A DNA stretch of 64,000 nt from Monoplex corrugatus (Eukaryota > Mollusca > Gastropoda > Littorinimorpha > Ranellidae). The translations under genes and the position numbers were made by a program. Positions 22,774-32,760 of the stretch are shown here, one piece after another (positions within the stretch are counted from its first letter, which is position 1; each line of letters begins with the position of its first letter). The stretch is taken from contig JAPXFY010000026.1 of NCBI GenBank assembly GCA_030674185.1, forward strand, positions 47,796,232-47,860,231, written 5' to 3'. The notes beneath the pieces were generated by a model that was given only the letters and a program-made list of their open reading frames with translations, was not told the origin of the DNA and made no database searches.

Positions 22774-23101
22774 TTGTTATTGTTGTTTCTGTTCGTGGAC
22801 AGCACTGATATGGTATAGCTGTTGCTGAAAGTGCCCCACCACTGTCTGAGTACCCAACTATCACATTTTCCACATTTTTCTCCTCATTTTCTAAGGGTCC
22901 CGGATTTTTTTCCACATCATTGCTAAGGAGAAGCTTCCACATCAGCAACACAGCGTTGGCTAAGCACATAGAAACTAGTAGAATCTCATGTAGGGCGAGC
23001 TGACACAAAACAGGCTGGCCCATTTTCTCACTGTCACCCAATGGGTACACGTTTTCCATCCAAAACAGAGTTCCTTGATAATTGACAGAATTCGAAAGCA
23101 C
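22739..23101 (-). CDS. Short upstream frame with hydrophobic segment and 2A-like peptide
   Basis: A 120-codon frame. Residues ~31-60 are strongly hydrophobic (VLCQLALHEILLVSM...). Residues 62-69 are DVEKNPGP, the invariant core of 2A 'ribosome skipping' peptides, encoded at 22895-22918. In 2A peptides translation releases the product between the final Gly and Pro without a stop codon; such peptides are known from picornaviruses and from the N-terminal regions of some non-LTR retrotransposon ORF1s, including marine invertebrate elements. Here the frame stops just after entering ORF1 in the other register, so either a one-base indel has broken a 2A-ORF1 fusion or the overlap is natural. The start codon at 23101 is uncertain. 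Confidence 0.65.
   Translation of the reverse strand: MLSNSVNYQGTLFWMENVYPLGDSEKMGQPVLCQLALHEILLVSMCLANAVLLMWKLLLSNDVEKNPGPLENEEKNVENVIVGYSDSGGALSATAIPYQCCPRTETTITNGGDQGRSECD
22895..22918 (-). other. 2A peptide core DVEKNPGP
   Basis: Codons GAT GTG GAA AAA AAT CCG on the minus strand, followed by GGA and CCC. It matches the D-(V/I)-E-x-N-P-G-P consensus in full. It is preceded by a LLLSN stretch and Trp-Lys, as usual in longer 2A alignments. Confidence 0.85.
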
Positions 23102-23484
23102 ACAACCTGTTTCCCAGTCATGATTGAAAATTCATGCCACACTGTCCACACCACTGCACACTATAGCGTAATGGACGGTTCAGCCGCCTAGCAGGCACGG
23201 CCACCTTTCTCTCGTGTTTGTGGCGTTATTCTCTGTCTACAGTAGGTGTTCGACTGAATGATTTGTTGTGGTGTTGTGGGAAGTGTTGATGAAGATGTGG
23301 TCAGCAAGAGATGTCGACATGCCACCTTACTTCAAGGTTCTGTTTATTTTCTTGTTTCTACGTCTGGCCTTAGTCAGCTATTTTAAACGCCCGCCATGTT
23401 CTTCGCTATTCCACGTGCACGTGCACTCACTTCAACCCAGTTCGGCGCATGCTGCTGCCTTCGCTGTCCGTGGTAAGCCTTACG

Positions 23485-25650
23485 TAACTTTCTCGTGCAG
23501 AGCGTGAGTGGAAAAAAACAAAGCTCACTGTTCACAAACAAATCTACGATGCTGCGAAGCGCAATGTCACGGACATAGTGCACACTGCAAAAACGACATT
23601 CTATTCGTCGCTAGTGTCAGGTTCTCGCACATGCAAGCAGCTCTTCCAAAATATGTCACACCTTCTTGGTAAAAATAAGTCCGTTTCACTACCTTCTGTC
23701 TCAGATATAAAGCTCCTTCCGAATATGTTTGCCGAATTTTTCAGCAACAAGATTGCAACCATTCGAAACAACTTCCCGTCAACATTACAGTCTCATAACA
23801 TCAGCCCGCCCTTCTCTAGCACCCCTTTGTCTGCTTTTGTTCCCGTTAGTGAAGATCTAGTGAGAAAAACGATCATGCAGACAACTCCAAAGACTTGTGA
23901 ACTAGATCCAATGCCCACCAAATTTCTAATTCAGCATATAGACCTTCTTCTGCCTAGCATTACTCATATCATGAACGAATCACTCATTTCCGGCGTCTTT
24001 CCAACTGAATTTAAAACAGCCGTGTTAAAACCCCTTCTGAAAAAATCAAATCTGGACCCCAACGAGTTGAAAAATTACAGACCCATCTCCAACCTTCCAT
24101 ACCTCTCTAAACTTCTTGAACGACTTGTGCTTCGCCAGCTTTTCTCCCATTTGACCTCTCATTCACTTCTCAGCGATCACCAGTCTGCTTACAGGCCTGG
24201 CCATTCTACAGAAACTGTTCTTTTACGCATTGTAAATGATCTTTTGAATGCTATTGACCAAGACAAAATATCTGTTCTTCTACTTTTGGACCTTTCTGCT
24301 GCCTTTGACACAATAGATCATGACATCCTTCTCTCACGCCTGAATACAACATTTGGAATTACAAATATCGTGCTCAACTGGTTTCGATCATATCTCTCTG
24401 ACAGAAAGCAAATTGTTCTAGTAGACGGAAATAGATCCTCTGAATCTACTCTCACTTTCGGCGTTCCTCAGGGCTCTGTTCTGGGCCCTGTTCTTTTCAT
24501 ACTCTACACCACTCCACTCACTCATCTCATTGATACTCATTCCATTCGTCATGAAATGTATGCTGATGATACTCAACTGGAACATTCTGACACGCTTTCA
24601 AACTACGATAATCTTATTCAATCTCTCCAAGATAGTGTCACAGAAGTTAAAAATTGGATGACCGAAAACAAACTGAAACTAAATGATGACAAGACTGAAG
24701 CTCTTAGACTCCTTCCTCCATCAGTTGATGCCACTTCCCTACCTCCTACTTTTGACCTAGGAAATACGCCCGTCTCATTTTCAGACAATGTACGTGACCT
24801 TGGCTTTTTCCTTGATAAAGAGATGTCCATGAAACATCATATCAGTAAAACCTGTCAAGTAGCCTACCATGAACTCAGACGCATCAGCTCTATACGTCGC
24901 TACCTCACAGTTGATGCAACAAAAACACTTGTCAGTTCTTGTGTACTATCTAGACTAGACTATTGCAATTCTCTTCTTGTCGGTTCTCCACATACCCTGA
25001 TCAGACCACTACAACAAGTACAGAACTCAGCAGCCAAAATAGTGTGCAAAGCAAAAAGATCGGCACATTGTACACCCCTTCTACGAGAGTTACACTGGTT
25101 ACCTATTGAACAAAGAATCAAATACAAAGCTTCTTGTCTCTGCTACCAAGTCATAATTGGCACTGCGCCTAAATACCTTTCTGACATCTTTACGATCTAT
25201 GTACCACCCAGATCTCTTCGCTCTGCTACCGATGATAGAACATTCCGCGTTCCAAAATATAAACGAGAGAGGCATGGTGGTCGAGCTTTTTCATCATCTG
25301 CTGTGCAGATGTGGAACTCCTTGCCTCACAATCTCCGTCACAGCCCTTCATTTCCCTCCTTTAAAACTAGTCTGAAGACTTTTCTCTTCCAGCAACATTT
25401 CTTGTAGACCCTCTTCCTGCCGCTCTGTATTTTTGATGTGCGTGTTTTTGGGTGTAAATGCGTGCGCGTGTGTGTTTGTGTGCGTGCGTGCGTGCGTGTG
25501 TGTGTGGTTTGTGTGTGTGTGTCTGTGCGTGTTTGTGTGTGTGTTGGTGTGTGTCTGTGAGTTCGTGTGTTTGTTTTACTTTTATTGTTGTTGTAAAGCG
25601 CTTTGTGCAAGTGGAAAGCGCTCATAAATAACCATTTATTATTATTATGA
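23485..25650 (+). mobile_element. L2/CR1-like non-LTR retrotransposon, 5' truncated, RT frame intact (element B)
   Basis: Starts about 30 codons before the ATG-less frame at 23578 (ERE.WKKTKLTVHKQI can be read), so truncation lies between the endonuclease and the RT. The RT frame runs unbroken to 25407. The 3' UTR has a GT-rich tract (25436-25572), then a terminal stem-loop AAAGCGCTTTGTGCAAG...AAAGCGCT (25596-25622), then ATAAATAA and an (ATT)n tail ending near 25650. Confidence 0.85.
23578..25407 (+). CDS. LINE reverse transcriptase, uninterrupted (609 codons)
   Basis: RNA-dependent DNA polymerase of an L2/CR1-like LINE. Landmarks by residue counted from 23578: LDPNELKNYRPISNL ~160; STETVLLRIVND ~215; LLDLSAAFDTIDH with catalytic D238; GVPQGSVLGPVLF ~295; YADDTQL with Y328-A-D-D331; NWMTENKLKLNDDKTE ~355; SRLDYCNSLLVG ~460; LHWLPI ~505; RSLRSATDDRTFRVP ~545; WNSLPHNLR ~580. 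No endonuclease is present, so the copy cannot move on its own. The first codon is GTG inside a longer open frame and is not a biological start. Freedom from stops over 600 codons suggests a recent insertion. Confidence 0.9.
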   Translation: MHTAKTTFYSSLVSGSRTCKQLFQNMSHLLGKNKSVSLPSVSDIKLLPNMFAEFFSNKIATIRNNFPSTLQSHNISPPFSSTPLSAFVPVSEDLVRKTIMQTTPKTCELDPMPTKFLIQHIDLLLPSITHIMNESLISGVFPTEFKTAVLKPLLKKSNLDPNELKNYRPISNLPYLSKLLERLVLRQLFSHLTSHSLLSDHQSAYRPGHSTETVLLRIVNDLLNAIDQDKISVLLLLDLSAAFDTIDHDILLSRLNTTFGITNIVLNWFRSYLSDRKQIVLVDGNRSSESTLTFGVPQGSVLGPVLFILYTTPLTHLIDTHSIRHEMYADDTQLEHSDTLSNYDNLIQSLQDSVTEVKNWMTENKLKLNDDKTEALRLLPPSVDATSLPPTFDLGNTPVSFSDNVRDLGFFLDKEMSMKHHISKTCQVAYHELRRISSIRRYLTVDATKTLVSSCVLSRLDYCNSLLVGSPHTLIRPLQQVQNSAAKIVCKAKRSAHCTPLLRELHWLPIEQRIKYKASCLCYQVIIGTAPKYLSDIFTIYVPPRSLRSATDDRTFRVPKYKRERHGGRAFSSSAVQMWNSLPHNLRHSPSFPSFKTSLKTFLFQQHFL

Positions 25651-25659
25651 GTGACAGCT

Positions 25660-26580
25660 GCAGAAGATAGATGTACGACACGAAAATATCCGTGTCACTG
25701 TGACACACTGACATCCATTTGTGTTCACGTCACTGTCTTTTTTCTTAAGTCCATTCGCAATTACTTTTCCCTTAAACAGCCCCATTGTTCTTGTTTTTGT
25801 TCTTGTTGTTTAGTGTCCACAATCAACACGTTGATTATTCTGACACTATCACACGGGGGGTGGGGGGATGGGGGGGGGGGTACGCAAAAAAAACAACAAT
25901 CCTACTTCTACTACTCTTTCCACTCATTCGCACTCTCCAAATGCATAAGTCCACTATAGTCGAGTTGTAGGTCACAAACACTTTTATCTCGACTAAGAAA
26001 TTTGACTGCTAGTCTCGCACAACAGATACAATTTGGACTTTGCTGTTCCTGCTGATCTCACAGCCAGTGGCGGAGAGTGCTTGTGGCGCAGTGATACCGT
26101 GTTTTTCTTTTTGAAGCCAAGAAGACGAGTTCACATGAGTCTTGGGTATTATTATCATTATCATTATCACTAATATTATTATTCTTATTGTTGTTTTTTA
26201 TTATTGTTACTATTATTATTTAATTTCGTTAAACAGTTTAACAAAATGCATTGATTGCAAAATTATTTAAGATATTTTTCTATTGTTGTTTTTTAATTGT
26301 GTTGTTGTTGTTTTTAAATTGACATTCATAAACATTTCAGATTTTTTCTCCTTCATCTGCTCAAATTTTAAGTATGTATTTTTCATTGTTTTAAGTAGGT
26401 ATTGATTCATTCAATTTCTTCTTTTAATTTAATACAGTCATTTTGGTTAGTTTTTTATTCCTAATTTTAAGTATGTATTTTTCATTGTTTTAAGTAGGTA
26501 TTGATTCATTCAATTTCTTCTTTTAATTTCATTTTCTTCTCTGCCTTCATTTCTTGTTGTTGTTGATGATGATGACGATT
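25660..26580. other. No gene seen; 75-bp tandem duplication and tRNA-SINE-like fragment
   Basis: Contains the 43-bp match to 16336-16378 (at 26066-26108) and a direct duplication of about 95 bp (26364-26440 and 26461-26530: AATTTTAAGTATGTATTTTT then TTTTAAGTAGGTATTGATTC). TTCATCTGCTCAAAT at 26353 repeats the left edge of the duplicated segment. No coding signal. Confidence 0.5.
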
Positions 26581-26586
26581 GTTTTC

Positions 26587-26588
<2 letters not shown>

Positions 26589-26638
<50 letters not shown>

Positions 26639-26765
26639 CCTTCATCTCTCTCTCTCTCTTTTTTTTTTAATATTTCACTCTTTTCTTGTTTCAGGTTTTC
26701 TCTCTCCCTAATTCCACATTCACTCCCCTTCTCTCTCCCCCCCCCCTTTCTCTCTCTCTACATCC
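26589..26765. repeat. (CT)n-rich low-complexity block
   Basis: CT dinucleotide and T/C-rich runs immediately left of duplicated segment copy 2; Ser/Leu-rich translations are artefacts. Confidence 0.85.
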
Positions 26766-26774
26766 CTTTTCTCC

Positions 26775-26908
26775 TTCATCTGCTCAAATGTTTGTTGGAT
26801 TTTCAGCAACGTTTGACAATCAGCTCTTGTTGTGTAGTTACGTGGTTATGTGTATTTATTTCGGTATGTTTATATGCGTCTCTTTGTGAACATACATTTA
26901 TATTCATC

Positions 26909-26948
<40 letters not shown>

Positions 26949-27653
26949 TGTGTGTGTGATAGTAAGAAATACAATTGTTGATTATTTGTAATATCACTAT
27001 TTTATGCTAGCATTGTTCAGATCCACTAGAAATACTGTTAATCGTTTATAGTATTACTATTTTTCCTGCCATTTTTCAGATCCACTTTGCTGTGCAATAG
27101 CACAAGCCGTTTATCTAACAGTGAAGTTGTGACACCAAACGGAAAGTGCACTAGAAGTTTGCATTTAGCAAACACTGCTAGAAATGATGGTACAACATTC
27201 TCCCTAGGGCAATCTGTCCACAAGCAGTGCTGTTACGACTATTGTAACAAAAACACCATGAAACATGGTCAGAAGCGAAAAATGAATCAAGCTTCGTTCA
27301 AAAAAATTTATCTCCCAGACTGACTAAAATGTTTTGTGGAGTGCTAGCCAAACCTGAGAAAAAAAAAAAAAAAAGGGGGGGGGGGGAGGAATGCTGGTGC
27401 GTACTTGATGTTCCAAGAAGACATTTTGGGCTGAGATATGATGTTTACACAAATCGTCAACTACTTTATTGAAAACAATGAATATATTACAAGCTCAGGC
27501 CTATGTAGAAAACGGGAGAGTTCTTCCATAGAGGCACGCCTTGCTCAGAAAAATACGCAAAAATTAAACAACACGGTCATTTTTGTGAGGACGTAATAAT
27601 TACCTGCATTGGAGTGAAGAGCAATATTTATTGTGATACATCAAGTAACTCCT
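26775..27653 (+). repeat. Duplicated segment, copy 2 (partner 20165-21212)
   Basis: Lacks the MITE present in copy 1. A CTTC-flanked 26-bp deletion relative to copy 1 lies near 27295, and an A15/G12 homopolymer replaces a purine-rich stretch at 27359-27388. The frame 27087-27323 is open here and reads through TSRLSNSEVV, CTRSLHLANTARNDG and SVHKQCCYDYCN; the spacing of Cys and His hints at a zinc-binding module, but the family was not identified. Confidence 0.75.
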
Positions 27654-27654
27654 G

Positions 27655-28370
27655 AAAAGATTCTTGAGTGTTTCTTAGTGTCATCAATAGAAAACGTTTT
27701 TGAGAAGGAAGAAATAGAAATCAGTGGGACAGCCGCAGAGTTTTTTTTTTCTATCAGATATGAAGCATACTCAATCATCTAGACAGGACTATCCATCCTG
27801 TGCAGATGTGGTAGGGGAGACTTGTCCAAAAATATTCAGTTATTGTTGAGTGGCCATGTCCTCAGTTTCATCATCTCTCCATCTTGCCATTTCGGTTTGT
27901 AAACAAGGTAACGGACTGGATCCGAATGGGTGATGCTTTGCGAAATGGCTACAGTGTGGCGTCGGAAGCTGGGTGGTGATTGTCCAATCAGCGGTGAGGC
28001 ATTGTTGCTCTGGGTCCCATCCAGCACCCTTGTGTTTTCATGTTAACCTGACCTACATCCTGGCTGTTGGCTTCATGGAACCAGGCCTGCTGATTGCAGG
28101 GAGAGTCGTGGTGACAGCTCGGAAAGACGACAAACTTGGGATCCCTTTTGGGAGCATGAAAAGCAAAACAGGATGTGTCTGGAGCATCATGACTGGCCGT
28201 TTATATGATGGCACGAACATTCCCTCTCTCTCTCCCTTGCTGTGCTGGACCTGGCTGGTGTGCTTCGTGTGTCTATGTGCCGACGTTTTTAATCTCCCCA
28301 CGTTGGCATTCGTCTTGTAAACAAAAAACAACAATAAAAGCAAAAACAAAGCAAACAAACGAAAACAATA
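27655..28370. other. No recognised gene; one 115-codon open frame
   Basis: The frame 27973-28320 (plus) includes two hydrophobic stretches and a PFGSMKSKTGCVWSIMTG segment. No family was recognised and no splice context argues for a gene. It is followed by AT/TATG microsatellites at 28370-28530. Confidence 0.35.
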
Positions 28371-28795
28371 TACATATATATAACAAAAACAAAGCAAACA
28401 AACAGAAACAATATACATATTTATGTATGTATATATATATATACATGTTTATATATGTATACATATATAAACATACATGTATGTATATGTTTATGCGTGT
28501 GTGTGTGTGGTGTGTGTGTGGGGGGGGGGGGTGATCGGCTCTTAACTAGAGTTGAGTGTGCTACGGTCTTGTTGGGAAGACTGGGACAACACAGTCGAGT
28601 CTCATCCATTTCACGAATAGGTCATTGAGGGTACTGCTCAAATCTCATGACCAGCACTGTAGTATCTGCATCTCTCGAGCCTGGCTGACACCAGGGTATA
28701 TCACACGATAACAAGCGTAGAATGTACAGTCTCCATTTTTCAGAATGGAATCCCAAATCATCATGATCACAATCCCCTTTACCAGTCAGTAATCC

Positions 28796-31700
28796 CTTGC
28801 GCTAACAAATGCCAGTCTTGCTGCGCTAACAAGTGCCATCATGGTGCGCTAACAAGAGCCAGTCTTGCTGCGCTAACAAGTGCCATTATGGTGTGCAAAC
28901 AACTGCCATCTTGCTGCACTAACAAGTGCCAGTTTTGCTGCGGTAACAAGTACTATCATGGTGTGCTAACAAATGCCAGTCTTGCTGCGCTAACAAGTGC
29001 CAGTCTTGCTGCGCTAACAAGTGCCATCATGGTGCGCTAACAAGTGCCATTTTGCTGCACTAACAAGTGCCAGTCTTGCTGCGCTAACAAGTGCCATCAT
29101 GGTGTGCTAACAAGTGCCAGTCTTGCTGCTCTAACAAGTGCCATCATGGTGCGCTAACAAGTGCCACCTTGCTGCGCTAACAAGTGCCATCATGGTGTGC
29201 TAACAAGTGCCATCATGGTGTGCTAACAAGTGCCATCTTGTGCTAACAAGTGCCATCATGGTTCGCTAACAAGTGCCATCATGGTTCGCTAACAAGTGCC
29301 ATCATTGTGCGCTTACAAGTGCCATGGTGCGCTAACAAGTGCCATGGTGCGCTAACAAGTGCCATCTTGCTGCACTAACAAGTGTCATCTTGCATGCTTC
29401 GCTAACAAGTGCCAGTCTTACTGCGATAACAAGTGCCAGTCTTGCTGTGCTAACAAGTGCCAAGTCTTGCTGTGCTAACAAATAACCAGTCTTGGTGTGC
29501 TAACAAGTGCCAGTCTTGCTGCTATAACAAGTGTCAGTCTTGGTGTGCTAACAAGTGCCATCTTGCATGCTGCGCTAATAAGTCCCATCTTGCATGCTGC
29601 GCTAACAAGTGACATCTTACATGTTAAGCTAACAAGTGCCATCTTGCTGTACTAACAAGTGCCAGTCTTGCTGTGCTAACATGTGCCAGTCTTGCTGCGC
29701 TAACAAGTGTCATCTTGCTGCGCTAACAAGTGCCATCTTGCATGCTGCGCTAATAAGTCCCATCTTGCATGCTGCGCTAACAAGTGACATCTTACATGTT
29801 AAGCTAACAAGTGCCATCTTGCTGTACTAACAAGTGCCAGTCTTGCTGTGCTAACATGTGCCAGTCTTGCTGCGCTAACAAGTGACATCTTGCTGCGCTA
29901 ACAAGTGCCATTTTGCATTCTGCGCTAATAAGTCCCATCTTGCATGCTGCGCTAACAAGTGCCATCTTGCTATGCTGGGCAAACAAGTGCCATCTTGCAT
30001 GCTTCGCTAACAAGTGCCATCTTGCATGCTGCTCTAACAAGTGCCATCACGCTGCGCTAACAAATGCCATCACGCTGCCCTAACAAGTGCCATCACGCTG
30101 CCCTAACAAGTGCCATCACGCTGCGCTAACAAATGCCATCACGCTGCGCTAACAAATGCCATCACGCTGCCCTAACAAATGCCATCACGCTGCGCTAACA
30201 AGTGCCATCACGCTGCGCTAACAAATGCCATCACGCTGCCCTAACAAATGCCATCACGCTGCGCTAACAAAGCCATCACGCTGCCCTAACAAATGCCATC
30301 ACGCTGCCCTAACAAATGCCATCACGCTGCCCTAACAAATGCCATCACGCTGCCCTAACAAATGCCATCACGCTGCCCTAACAAATGCCATCACGCTGCG
30401 CTAACAAATGCCATCACGCTGCCCTAACAAATGCCATCACGCTGCCCTAACAAATGCCATCACGCTGCCCTAACAAATGCCATCACGCTGCCCTAACAAA
30501 TGCCATCACGCTGCCCTAACAAATGCCATCACGCTGCCCTAACAAGTGCCATCACGCTGCCCTAACAAATGCCATCACGCTGCCCTAACAAATGCCATCA
30601 CGCTGCGCTAACAAATGCCATCACGCTGCCCTAACAAATGCCATCACGCTGCCCTAACAAATGCCATCACGCTGCCCTAACAAATGCCATCACGCTGCCC
30701 TAACAAATGCCATCACGCTGCCCTAACAAATGCCATCACGCTGCCCTAACAAATGCCATCACGCTGCGCTAACAAATGCCATCACGCTGCCCTAACAAAT
30801 GCCATCACGCATGCCCTAACAAGTGCCATCACGCTGCCCTAACAAATGCCATCACGCTGCCCTAACAAATGCCATCACGCTGCCCTAACAAATGCCATCA
30901 CGCTGCCCTAACAAGTGCCATCACGCTGCGCTAACAAATGCCATCACGCTGCCCTAACAAGTGCCATCACGCTGCCCTAACAAATGCCATCACGCTGCGC
31001 TAACAAATGCCATCACGCTGCCCTAACAAATGCCATCACGCTGCCCTAACAAGTGCCATCACGCTGCGCTAACAAATGCCATCACGCTGCCCTAACAAGT
31101 GCCATCACGCTGCCCTAACAAATGCCATCACGCTGCCCTAACAAGTGCCATCACGCTGCGCTAACAAGTGCCATCACGCTGCCCTAACAAGTGCCATCAC
31201 GCTGCGCTAACAAATGCCATCACGCTGCCCTAACAAATGCCATTACGCTGCCCTAACAAATGCCATCACGCTGCCCTAACAAATGCCATCACGCTGCCCT
31301 AACAAATGCCATCACGCTGCCCTAACAAATGCCATCACGCTGCCCTAACAAATGCCATCACGCTGCGCTAACAAGTGCCATCACGCTGCCCTAACAAATG
31401 CCATCACGCTGCGCTAACAAATGCCATCACGCTGCCCTAACAAATGCCATCACGCTGCCCTAACAAGTGCCATCACGCTGCCCTAACAAATGCCATCACG
31501 CTGCCCTAACAAATGCCATCACGCTGCCCTAACAAGTGCCATCACGCTGCCCTAACAAGTGCCATCACGCTGCCATAACAAGTGCCATCACGCTGCCCTA
31601 ACAAGTGCCATCACGCTGCGCTAACAAGTGCCATCACGCTGCGCTAACAAGTGCTATCATGGTGCGCTAACAAGTGCCATCACGCTGCGCTAACAAGTGC

Positions 31701-32725
31701 CATCTTAATAATATTTGCATTCTGCGCCAACAAGTGCCATCTTGCTGCGCTAACAAGTGCCATCTTGCTGTGCTAACAAGTGCTGTCATGGTGCGCTAAC
31801 AAGTGCCATTTTGCTGCACTAACAAGTGCCAGTCTTGCTGCGCTAACAAGTGCCATCATGGTGTGCTGACAAGTGCCATTTTGGTGTGCTAACAAGTGCC
31901 ATCTTGCTGCACTAACAAGTGCCAGTCTTGGTGTGTTGACAAGTGCCAGTCTTGGTGTGCTAACAAGTGCCATCTTGCTGCACTAACAAGTGCCAGTCTT
32001 GGTGTGCTAACAAGTGCCATCTTGCTACGCCAACAAGTGCCATCCATGTTGCTTCGCTAACAAGTGCCAGTCTTGCTGCGCTAACAAGTGCCAGTCTCGC
32101 TGCGCTAACAAGTGACATCCATCTTGTTGCGCTAACAAGTGCCAGTCTTGGTGTGCTAACAAGTGCCATCTTGCTGCACTAAGTGCCAGTTTTGCAGTGC
32201 TAACAAGTGCCATCCATCTTGCTGAGCTAACAAGTGCCATCCATCTTGCTGCGCTAACAAATGCCAGTCTTGCTTCGCTAAAAAGTGCCATCATGGTGCG
32301 CTAACAAGTGCCATTTTGCTGCACTAACAAGTGCCAGTCTTGGTGTGTTGACAAGTGCCAGTCTTGGTGTGCTAACAAGTGCCATCTTGCTGCACTAACA
32401 AGTGCCAGTCTTGGTGTGCTAACAAGTGCCATCTTGCTACGCCAACAAGTGCCATCCATGTTGCTGCGCTAACAAGTGCCAGTCTTGCTGCGCTAACAAG
32501 TGACATCCATCTTGTTGCGCTAACAAGTGCCAGTCTTGGTGTGCTAACAAGTGCCATCCATCTTGCTGAGCTAACAAATGCCATCCATCTTGCTGCGCTA
32601 ATAAGTGCCAGTCTTGCTGCGCTAACAAGTGCCATCCATCTTGCTGCGCTAATAAGTGCCAGTCGTGCTATACTAACAAGTGCCAGTCTTGCTGTGCTAA
32701 CAAGTGCCAGTCTTGCAGACGTGAC
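28796..32725. repeat. 23-bp satellite array, ~3.9 kb (about 170 units)
   Basis: Units share CTAACAA(G/A)TGCCA followed by a variable 10-base part (TCATGGTGCG, GTCTTGCTGCG, TCACGCTGCC and others). Three zones are visible: a mixed zone 28.80-30.02 kb, a homogeneous zone 30.03-31.65 kb made almost only of the ATCACGCTGCC type, and a mixed zone 31.65-32.72 kb. Larger duplications exist within the mixed zones (about 29560-29700 repeated at 29745-29890; about 31900-32160 repeated at 32310-32560). There are no spacers, so it is not a CRISPR array. Ala/Leu/Val-rich open frames on both strands are repeat translations. The array ends within 50 bp of the TatD exon acceptor. Confidence 0.95.
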
Positions 32726-32760
32726 TAAACCGGAGCTTCTGACCTGATGTGGTGTTGCAG

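Noticed and set aside
22895..22918. 2A motif as evidence of an integrated RNA virus
   Set aside because: The neighbouring frame is LINE ORF1-like and no viral capsid, helicase or polymerase sequence is present; a retrotransposon origin explains it better.
22084..25407. ORF1 (minus) and the RT (plus) as one intact bipartite LINE
   Set aside because: They are on opposite strands, head to head, so they cannot be one transcript; they are two separate truncated elements.
27973..28320. 115-codon frame as a membrane protein gene
   Set aside because: No family resemblance, no convincing start or splice context, and its C-terminal part runs into simple sequence.
28796..32725. CRISPR array
   Set aside because: Units are contiguous with no unique spacers, and the context is eukaryotic. 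The same holds for 57.7-59.9 kb.
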